Shown: positions 1 to 5,364 of the stretch, in pieces
Position numbering within the stretch: position 1 is the first letter of the stretch
How the letters are laid out: each line of letters begins with the position of its first letter
From: VBAS01 sp965652775
GTDB lineage: Bacteria; Bacteroidota; Bacteroidia; Chitinophagales; Chitinophagaceae
NCBI GenBank assembly: GCA_965652775.1
Contig: CBFGXP010000142.1
Coordinates: 1-10,281, forward strand
Length of the DNA stretch: 10,281 bases
Direction of reading: 5' to 3'
Notes under the pieces: model-generated
Told to the model about the DNA's origin: nothing
The model's database searches: none
The model's input: the letters and a program-made list of their open reading frames with translations, nothing else
Made by a program: the position numbers and the translations under genes

Positions 1-751
1 TTTTTAACTGCAACTGGAAATTACTGCTTATTAAAAAATTCAATGCATTATTTGTGTCCATGTCTTTCATGCCCGCATACCGCGAAATAAAATCTAATGC
101 CGGTTCATTGTCAATTGTGTAAACAATATTACCATCACTTTTTGTAATTACTCTGTCCATCCCCATAGGCTTCCAGCCTCCAACCGCCATTCCGTTCAGG
201 CTAATCTTATTTTCGTCCAGTATCATTGCAAGCAATCCGCTATCGGATAGTTTATCGTCGGTAAATACATAGGTCTTTTCCATTTTTAGAGAATCCGCGG
301 CTAGTCCGCCAAATATAGTTGTCCCTTTTCCGCAGGCTTTTTCAATTCCTTCAAGGATCTCATCGCCATCAACAGTTAATCCTCCGGACACCACAAGAAA
401 CGCGGGTTTTTTAAACTTACTTAATGCAACTTTACCAATTTGTTCAGCAATTTCCCGAATGTTTCCTTCTTCGGTGCCTTTAATAGATAGTTGAAAAAAT
501 GCTGGGTCAATATCCAACAGTAAAATAACAATTGAGTTTGATTCTATTTCTCCGTCTACAAAATTATCCCCCGTTGAAGCTCCGAAGATCTGAACTTTCT
601 TTTCGGATAACAGTTTTACAATGCCTTTCTGCTCATTATCATTAGCAACAAATACAACAGCAACAGTCGGGCGAAAACCATCAGTCATACTTTTTTCTAA
701 CTTCGCCCTTATATCTTCTGTCGTTTTCCCTTTAATTGATTTTGCTTTCAT
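1..751 (-). CDS. FIST-domain sensory protein, downstream copy (partial, 3' end outside window)
   Basis: The frame is open for 250 codons from the ATG at 751-749 to the left edge with no stop, so the C-terminus is missing. It begins MKAKSIKGKTTEDIRAKLEK and aligns along its whole visible length with the neighbouring FIST gene (19 of the first 30 residues are identical). Shared blocks include DGFRPT, IFGGLAAD, TYVF and GWKPMGMDRVITKSDGNIVYTIDNEPAL. This covers the N-terminal FIST domain and the start of the C-terminal one. FIST domains are cytoplasmic sensory modules proposed to bind small ligands such as amino acids. No signal peptide or membrane segment is visible. The start codon lies 21 nt after the stop of the upstream paralogue, so the two are probably co-transcribed. 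Near residues 57-67 it reads GASTGDNFVDG where the paralogue has GATSCGEFING, losing that Cys and Glu. An output domain at the unseen C-terminus cannot be excluded. Confidence 0.85.
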   Translation of the reverse strand, partial: MKAKSIKGKTTEDIRAKLEKSMTDGFRPTVAVVFVANDNEQKGIVKLLSEKKVQIFGASTGDNFVDGEIESNSIVILLLDIDPAFFQLSIKGTEEGNIREIAEQIGKVALSKFKKPAFLVVSGGLTVDGDEILEGIEKACGKGTTIFGGLAADSLKMEKTYVFTDDKLSDSGLLAMILDENKISLNGMAVGGWKPMGMDRVITKSDGNIVYTIDNEPALDFISRYAGMKDMDTNNALNFLISSNFQLQLK

Positions 752-772
752 TGTTCTATTTAATGTAAAAAA

Positions 773-1930
773 TTATTTCTCTTTCAATGCCACCCAGCTA
801 TTAGTCGTGGAATGGAATTCGTGCTTGCCATTGATAGCTCTGCCAAATTCACCATAAGTATAAAAACCAGCCATAGGAACATTCCATATGGCCGCCAATC
901 TTTCGTTCTCATCATGCGCCATAGGTCCCAATGTACCCAATCTTCCCGCACATGAAAAGATCAGCAGCGCATCGACTTCGGCATCGACATTATTTTTTAA
1001 CTCACTCGCTTTATTCACTATTGTTTCAATAATATCAAAATCAGGTGGCGTTGAAAAACGAAACTTTGAACCTTCGGGCACATGAGATTCACATATTAGT
1101 GCCCCTTTTTCCCGATTATATCCAATTGGAGTGCACATCATAGGTTCCCTGTTATCCCGTGCAATCTGGAATGGATAATGGATCCCAATTGAATCAAAGA
1201 ACTTAACAGGATCATCATCATCAGATTTTTCTTTTCCTAAAAAACGCAGGTACATTTCAAGAGCGGGCTGGCCATCGATGGTGTAAATTAAATTATCCTC
1301 GCTTTTTGTTATGGTCCTGGAGAGACCCATCGGCTTCCAACCGGAGACAGCGACGCCGTATAAATTTATCTTGTCCTCATTTAATATCAATGATGCCATT
1401 CCATAATCAGTAGATCGATCATGCGTAAAAACATACGTGCCGGTAAACGTGATATCATCCCCGGCCATACCTCCAAACAAGTTTACGTGCGGGCCAACCG
1501 TTTTTTCAATACTGCGGATCAGGCTCTCTCCGTCTATCATTTTACCGCTTGCAGACATCATGGTACTGCAGAGAATGAAAGCCGGTTTGCTGAATTTTTG
1601 TAAGGCCCGCTTTGCCATATTTGCTGCAGCATCATTTAATGTCCTTTTGCCGATATCTTCAAACAAAATGCAAAAGTCATCCTTATTAATATCAAATAAC
1701 ATGATCGCTACTTCGCCTTCGCTTTGATGTCCATTAATAAATTCCCCGCAGGATGTGGCACCAATAATATCAATCTCTTTTTTATGCAGAATATCACATA
1801 CGGCTTTTCTGTCTTGCTTAATGGAAATAAAGACAATAGCAAGTGTAGGTTTAAATCCATCAGCCATGCTTTGCTGCAATGCTGATTGAATTTCTTCCGT
1901 CGATTTCCCGTTGATGGATTTTGCTTTCAT
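773..1930 (-). CDS. FIST N- and C-terminal domain protein, stand-alone small-ligand sensor
   Basis: This is a complete 385-aa soluble protein without signal peptide or membrane helix. Residues about 25-225 match the FIST N domain: DGFKPTLAIVF, the GATSCGEFING loop at 57-67, LFGGMAGDD at 151-159, and GWKPMGLSRTITKS at 197-210. Residues about 225-380 match FIST C: FSCAGR at 325-330, AGFYTYGEFGR at 354-364, and a C-terminal HSTTNSWVALKEK. The two domains fill the protein, so there is no kinase, GGDEF, methyl-accepting or other output domain; any signal must pass to a partner. FIST proteins are proposed to sense small molecules, probably amino acids, and are often encoded beside signalling enzymes, but no ligand can be read from this sequence. 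It is the first gene of a tandem pair with a diverged copy 21 nt downstream. The ATG starts at 1930, directly before the MKAKSI motif shared by both copies, which supports this start. Confidence 0.9.
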   Translation of the reverse strand: MKAKSINGKSTEEIQSALQQSMADGFKPTLAIVFISIKQDRKAVCDILHKKEIDIIGATSCGEFINGHQSEGEVAIMLFDINKDDFCILFEDIGKRTLNDAAANMAKRALQKFSKPAFILCSTMMSASGKMIDGESLIRSIEKTVGPHVNLFGGMAGDDITFTGTYVFTHDRSTDYGMASLILNEDKINLYGVAVSGWKPMGLSRTITKSEDNLIYTIDGQPALEMYLRFLGKEKSDDDDPVKFFDSIGIHYPFQIARDNREPMMCTPIGYNREKGALICESHVPEGSKFRFSTPPDFDIIETIVNKASELKNNVDAEVDALLIFSCAGRLGTLGPMAHDENERLAAIWNVPMAGFYTYGEFGRAINGKHEFHSTTNSWVALKEK

Positions 1931-1946
1931 GCAATATTTAGCGGGT

Positions 1947-1978
1947 CAAATTAATCAATTTAAAAATAATGCAGGCAA
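1947..1978 (-). promoter_or_regulatory. Possible Bacteroidota-type promoter for the FIST pair
   Basis: On the minus strand a TTG (1978-1976) is followed after 21 nt by TTAATTTG (1954-1947), seven of eight positions of the TAnnTTTG -7 consensus. Transcription would begin roughly 10-15 nt before the ATG at 1930. The mismatch falls on the important second base, and the surroundings are very AT-rich, so this is only a candidate. Confidence 0.3.
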
Positions 1979-1999
1979 ATCCCAAAAATTGAATAAATG

Positions 2000-2031
2000 A
2001 AAATAAAAAGGCGACATAATGATGTCGCCTT
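2000..2031 (-). terminator. Rho-independent terminator of the GLPGLI gene
   Basis: A perfect 10-bp inverted repeat (arms 2008-2017 and 2022-2031, AAGGCGACAT and ATGTCGCCTT) encloses a 4-nt loop. On the minus strand it is followed by a T-rich run (complement of the A-tract at 2001-2009). It starts 20 nt past the stop of the GLPGLI gene, so it should end that transcript before the FIST genes and separate the two same-strand units. Confidence 0.88.
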
Positions 2032-2050
2032 GAAAATATTTACTTAAATC

Positions 2051-2857
2051 TTAATTTCTTATCACCCTTATTCCACCCGGACCCCCACCATTCCGTTGCA
2101 TTTCCTGAAACAGTTTTTCTCTCTCTTTTGCAAACTCTTCCGCAGTTGCTTTTTTTCCTTTGGTTGGCTCTTTCACTTTTGCTACATCAACTTTAGGTGA
2201 TATTTCAATGGCCTTAAAAGAACTTCTTCCATTATTGATATCAATTTCAAGAATAGTTCCCGGCAATTGACCCTGGTACATATCGGGACCAAAAGAACCC
2301 GGGATATCATTGGCAAACCACGCCACTATATTTAAAGTATCCATTACCCTTTCTCTTTTTGCTTCTCCGTTATCCATTGTCATTCTGAAATTTTCCTGTG
2401 TCCGCTGGGCAGTTGCTTTCATACAATTGTGGCCAAGAATTACTTTTGTTTCGCCGGCAACTTTCCAGTTCATTTTCCTGATGCTGTCAGCTATAATATA
2501 ACTTTTTCCTCCCAGCTCTCTTTGCTCAACCTTTTTACCATCGCCAATATTGTGATAAGTAATATCGTCACTTCCCGGCATGCGGATTACCATTCTCATC
2601 CCGTTGCCATCCCCAAAACTAGTTTCATCTCCCTGGCCATCATCTTCCACGGGTTGCCACAAACTTTTTCCTTCCGTAAAAAACAATTCAAACCTATCTT
2701 TTCTTTCCTTCGGTATCATGTTTTGAAGAGCTGGATTATCATCATTGATCATGACCTGCATCTGCACTGTTCTTTCATACAAAATCTTGCCGGCTGTTAC
2801 CTGTGCAAGCGACGGGATGGCTATAAGCATAGCTGAAGCAATCAATAAGCGTTTCAT
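2051..2857 (-). CDS. GLPGLI family secreted protein
   Basis: The product is 268 aa with a signal peptide (MKRLLIASAMLIAIPSLA, probable cut before Gln19), so it is exported to the periplasm or outer face. The family signature is near the C-terminal third: IVAWFANDIPGSFGPDMYQGQLPGTILEID, residues 177-206. It corresponds to the family's usual W-Y/F...I-P...G-P...G-LPGLI pattern, with the namesake motif here as GQLPGTI. Further family-like segments are KMNWKVAGETKVILGHNCMKATA (128-150) and FELFFTEGKSLW (56-67). After residue 228 comes a charged Lys/Glu-rich stretch (likely helical) and then a Gly-rich end, RNGGGPGGIRVIRN. The biochemical function of the family is not known to me. The gene has its own terminator and a good promoter candidate, and it is divergent from the sensor kinase across 130 bp, making it a plausible target of that system. 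Confidence 0.9.
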   Translation of the reverse strand: MKRLLIASAMLIAIPSLAQVTAGKILYERTVQMQVMINDDNPALQNMIPKERKDRFELFFTEGKSLWQPVEDDGQGDETSFGDGNGMRMVIRMPGSDDITYHNIGDGKKVEQRELGGKSYIIADSIRKMNWKVAGETKVILGHNCMKATAQRTQENFRMTMDNGEAKRERVMDTLNIVAWFANDIPGSFGPDMYQGQLPGTILEIDINNGRSSFKAIEISPKVDVAKVKEPTKGKKATAEEFAKEREKLFQEMQRNGGGPGGIRVIRN

Positions 2858-2876
2858 AAATGAAAAAATGTTTTAC

Positions 2877-2906
2877 CAAAACTAATTGAATGGCCAAAAC
2901 ATCCAA
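2877..2906 (-). promoter_or_regulatory. Promoter of the GLPGLI gene
   Basis: The minus strand carries TTG (2906-2904), a 19-nt spacer and TAGTTTTG (2884-2877). This is a full match to the Bacteroidota sigma-ABfr-type consensus TTG-N(about 19-21)-TAnnTTTG. The expected transcription start near 2872 would leave a leader of about 15 nt with no Shine-Dalgarno sequence, which is common in this phylum. Confidence 0.65.
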
Positions 2907-2908
2907 GT

Positions 2909-2973
2909 TAAACCACCTTTGTTTAAGGTTAATAAACGTTAACGGTCATAAACAGGCTGCAATATTACGTTTA
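2909..2973 (+). promoter_or_regulatory. Cluster of TAAAC/GTTTA motifs in the divergent intergenic region
   Basis: Five copies of the 5-mer TAAAC or its complement GTTTA lie in 65 bp: TAAAC 2909-2913, GTTTA 2921-2925, TAAAC 2933-2937, TAAAC 2949-2953, GTTTA 2969-2973. The first three form the regular pattern TAAAC-N7-GTTTA-N7-TAAAC. The last overlaps the putative -7 box of the kinase. GTTAA also occurs three times here (2907, 2928, 2938). The cluster sits between the promoter of the secreted GLPGLI gene and the kinase start, where an operator for the adjacent OmpR-class regulator could lie. The motif was chosen by eye after the fact, so significance is uncertain. Confidence 0.3.
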
Positions 2974-2979
2974 CTTTTG
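2972..2979 (+). promoter_or_regulatory. Putative -7 promoter element of the two-component operon
   Basis: TACTTTTG matches the TAnnTTTG consensus exactly, but no TTG is found 17-23 nt upstream, so any -33 element is weak or replaced by an activator. The box ends only 8 nt before the ATG at 2988, which would make the mRNA leaderless or nearly so. Confidence 0.4.
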
Positions 2980-2987
2980 ATGTTGAA

Positions 2988-4505
2988 ATGTTCAAGGGTC
3001 TTCCCATATTAATGATAATTGCCATTGCTGCCATTACCGGCTTCCAGGTATTCTGGTTAAGGGAAAGCTACATGAAAGAAAAGAGAAATCTTGAATTTCG
3101 CAGCAGTGTCGTTTTCAAGGAAACGGTAAGAAAACTCCAGGCAAAAAAGCTCAACCTGGACAGGGTGTTTGGTGATTCAGCAAGTAAGGTTAAAATTGAA
3201 GTAATGGACGGGGAGTTCGCTAATGGATTCCCGGGTCATCCTGAAGAGCAGCTGACCAATGTATTAAATGATGTCACTATTCGTATAAATGATTCGCTTC
3301 GAAGCGCCGAAATGGCGTTAAGGGAGGGGCTCTCCAGTGATTCTGTAATGCGATTTATCCCCGGAAAAATAAAAAAGAACATGGTTATTTCTATGGGTGA
3401 AAGTTTTACGATGGATTCGCTCAATAAAGGAGCCACATTTGAACGAAAAGGACCGCGTGGAGAATTTTTTCGTTTTTTATATAATGTCGATTCCTTACAG
3501 GACTCATTGCGTGTCAAAGAAATAGATTCCGCCACTCGCATCGCTTTCAAAAAGGAAGGAATGAATGTTCCTATATATATTTCCCGTAACACTTCTAAAA
3601 CACAACGCGAAAGGGTTCTATCGGATGATCTGAGGCTGCCAAATAAAGTAACTATTGGTTTTGCTCATCCTGTAACATATGAATTGAGCCTTGGCAAAAC
3701 TTTTGGCCATTTGCTCACAAAAATGATCTCGCCAATCTTATTTTCCTTATTCCTTGTCGGTGTTACGGTCTTGTCCTTTGTTTTACTTTATAGAAACCTA
3801 CTGCGCCAAAGAAAGCTTACGGACATTAAAAATGAATTTATCAGCAACATTACACATGAGTTAAAAACACCAATTGCAACAGTGGGTGTTGCGATAGAAG
3901 CATTGAGAAACTTCAACGCAATCAATGATCCTGAACGCACCAAAGAGTATCTTGATATTTCACAAAATGAATTGCATCGTCTTTCTTTACTGGTAGACAA
4001 AGTGCTCAAACTTTCCATGTTTGAGAAAAAAGAAATTGAGTTAAAATATGAAATGCTGGATCTGAAAGGGGTGGTGGATGAGGTTGTTTCCTCCATGAAA
4101 TTACAGATCGAAAAACATAATGCAACTGTCTCGATAAACGCAGATGGAGACACTCATTTACAGGGTGACCGCCTTCATTTGCTTAGTGTTGTTTTTAATT
4201 TACTTGACAATGCGCTGAAATATGGCAATGGCAACACCGCTATAAAATTTGAATTGAAAGAAAAAGAAAACGCGGTTGAGTTATCCGTTGCAGACAATGG
4301 CATTGGCATTCTACCTGAATACAGAGATAAGATTTTTGAAAAATTCTTCCGTATTCCGCTTGGCAACACTCATAATACAAAGGGTTATGGGCTGGGACTA
4401 AGTTATGTATCACATGTAATACAGCGGCATAAAGGCAAAATAGAAGTGGACAGCCAACCAGCTCTTGGTTCTAAATTTATTATTACTTTGCCGAAGGCTG
4501 CTTAA
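2988..4505 (+). CDS. Transmembrane sensor histidine kinase, RprX-like
   Basis: This 505-aa inner-membrane kinase autophosphorylates on His and passes the phosphate to the regulator encoded next. TM1 spans about residues 5-24, followed by a periplasmic sensor region of about 220 residues (25-244) with no domain I can name. TM2 spans about 246-268. There is no HAMP between TM2 and the dimerisation domain, only a short RNLLRQRKLTDIKNEF linker. The H-box FISNITHELKTP gives phosphoacceptor His290. The ATP-binding domain shows the N-box (VVFNLLDNALKYG, Asn404 and Asn408), the G1 box DNGIG (436-440), the F-box EKFFRIP and the G2 box GYGLGL (466-471). All catalytic elements are present, so it should be active. 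The MFKGLPILMIIAIAA start is typical of TM1; Met9 is an alternative start if the transcript begins close to 2988. It resembles RprX-type kinases of Bacteroidota, but the stimulus cannot be read from the sequence. Confidence 0.93.
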   Translation: MFKGLPILMIIAIAAITGFQVFWLRESYMKEKRNLEFRSSVVFKETVRKLQAKKLNLDRVFGDSASKVKIEVMDGEFANGFPGHPEEQLTNVLNDVTIRINDSLRSAEMALREGLSSDSVMRFIPGKIKKNMVISMGESFTMDSLNKGATFERKGPRGEFFRFLYNVDSLQDSLRVKEIDSATRIAFKKEGMNVPIYISRNTSKTQRERVLSDDLRLPNKVTIGFAHPVTYELSLGKTFGHLLTKMISPILFSLFLVGVTVLSFVLLYRNLLRQRKLTDIKNEFISNITHELKTPIATVGVAIEALRNFNAINDPERTKEYLDISQNELHRLSLLVDKVLKLSMFEKKEIELKYEMLDLKGVVDEVVSSMKLQIEKHNATVSINADGDTHLQGDRLHLLSVVFNLLDNALKYGNGNTAIKFELKEKENAVELSVADNGIGILPEYRDKIFEKFFRIPLGNTHNTKGYGLGLSYVSHVIQRHKGKIEVDSQPALGSKFIITLPKAA

Positions 4506-4510
4506 GGCTC

Positions 4511-4567
4511 AACCATGGCACGCTATGTTATAGAACCATTCTTCGGCAGGTGCGCCGTGGCATGGTT
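4511..4567 (+). repeat. Imperfect inverted repeat between kinase and regulator genes
   Basis: Arms 4511-4522 (AACCATGGCACG) and 4556-4567 (CGTGGCATGGTT) pair at 11 of 12 positions across a 33-nt loop. Inside lies a smaller hairpin, CGGC-AGGTGC-GCCG (4544-4557). Two competing pairings exist: TATGTTA 4524-4530 with TAACATA 4567-4573, and a second AACCAT (4534-4539) with ATGGTT (4562-4567). There is no T-tract, so it is not an intrinsic terminator. The stretch is more GC-rich than the flanking intergenic DNA. It could be an attenuator-like mRNA element tuning regulator expression, or a dispersed genomic repeat. Confidence 0.5.
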
Positions 4568-4574
4568 AACATAA
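4515..4574 (+). CDS. Candidate 19-codon small ORF in the kinase-regulator gap
   Basis: An ATG at 4515 opens a frame of 19 codons ending with TAA at 4572-4574, 12 nt before the regulator start. The peptide reads MARYVIEPFFGRCAVAWLT. A weak AAGG (4504-4507) precedes it by 7 nt, overlapping the kinase stop region. The ORF spans nearly the whole inverted repeat, so base pairing would place its start codon in the left arm. It could be a leader peptide coupling translation of the two genes, or a chance ORF in a structured repeat. I do not recognise the peptide. Confidence 0.2.
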   Translation: MARYVIEPFFGRCAVAWLT

Positions 4575-4586
4575 CGACAAAATATT

Positions 4587-5276
4587 ATGAGCAAAACAAA
4601 AGTTTTATACGTAGAGGATGAATTATTTCTTGGCAAAATTGTAAAAGAAAGCCTCGAAAGCCGCGGTTTTGAAGTAATAATGGAAAGCGATGGGGCTAAA
4701 GCGACCCCTGCATTTAAAAAATCTGGCCCTGATATATGTGTACTTGACGTAATGCTTCCAAATAAAGACGGATTCACAATAGCTGATGAAATAAGAGATT
4801 TGAATGAAGATGTTCCTATCATTTTTCTTACAGCTAAAACGCAAACAGAAGACGTGGTAAAAGGTTTTTCACTTGGTGGAAACGATTATATACGCAAACC
4901 TTTTAGCATGGAAGAATTGATCGTCAGAATTCAAAATGCGCTGCGCAATAAAACCGATGCCCCTAAAAAGATCAACGGCGATAGCGTTACCATGGGCAAA
5001 TACACCTTTCAATTAAATAGACAGGTTTTGAATGATGGCAAACAAGACCGCAAGCTTTCATACAGGGAAAGTGAATTATTGAAACTGCTGTATGAGAATC
5101 GCGATAAGATCATTGACCGCAAAGACATTCTAAATCTTCTCTGGGGCAATGATAATTTCTTCAACAGCCGCAATCTTGATGTTTACGTCACCAAACTCCG
5201 TGGTTACTTAAAAGAGGACCCTTCCCTGGAGATAATTACTATTAAAGGTATTGGTTATAGATTTGTAGTTACCTGA
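4587..5276 (+). CDS. OmpR/PhoB-class response regulator, RprY-like
   Basis: The 229-aa protein has an N-terminal receiver (about 4-121) and a C-terminal winged-helix DNA-binding domain (about 132-227). Receiver residues are complete: acidic pocket Glu10/Asp11, phosphoacceptor Asp54 in CVLDVMLP, Thr82 in IIFLTAK, and Lys104 in YIRKPF. The recognition-helix region is NLDVYVTKLRGYL (196-208), followed by the wing TIKGIGYRF (218-226). The usual GADDY near residues 97-101 reads GGNDY, a mild variant. The segments VPIIFLTAKT, KPFSMEEL and WGNDNFFNSRNLDVYVTKLR are typical of the RprY branch. It lies 81 nt after the kinase on the same strand and is almost certainly its partner, acting as a cytoplasmic transcription factor. 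The gap holds an inverted repeat rather than a clear promoter. Targets are unknown; the divergent GLPGLI gene and the downstream acylase are the nearest candidates. Confidence 0.95.
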   Translation: MSKTKVLYVEDELFLGKIVKESLESRGFEVIMESDGAKATPAFKKSGPDICVLDVMLPNKDGFTIADEIRDLNEDVPIIFLTAKTQTEDVVKGFSLGGNDYIRKPFSMEELIVRIQNALRNKTDAPKKINGDSVTMGKYTFQLNRQVLNDGKQDRKLSYRESELLKLLYENRDKIIDRKDILNLLWGNDNFFNSRNLDVYVTKLRGYLKEDPSLEIITIKGIGYRFVVT

Positions 5277-5364
5277 TGCCTCACTTTGTACCTGATAGTT
5301 GGATGATCGCTATTACAATTTATTTCGCAAAGAATTTCAGTTTGAATTATTTGTAAATTGAACC

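Noticed and set aside
752..772. Separate promoter for the downstream FIST copy.
   Set aside because: The 21-nt gap is too short to hold a promoter plus leader; co-transcription with the upstream copy is simpler.
2429..2836. A 135-codon plus-strand open frame antisense to the GLPGLI gene.
   Set aside because: The opposite strand encodes a clear signal peptide and GLPGLI signature; the antisense frame has no recognisable protein features.
5303..5356. A 17-codon ORF ending 8 nt before the acylase start, like a leader peptide.
   Set aside because: It has no ribosome-binding site, no associated hairpins and unremarkable composition; short ORFs of this size are expected by chance in AT-rich gaps.
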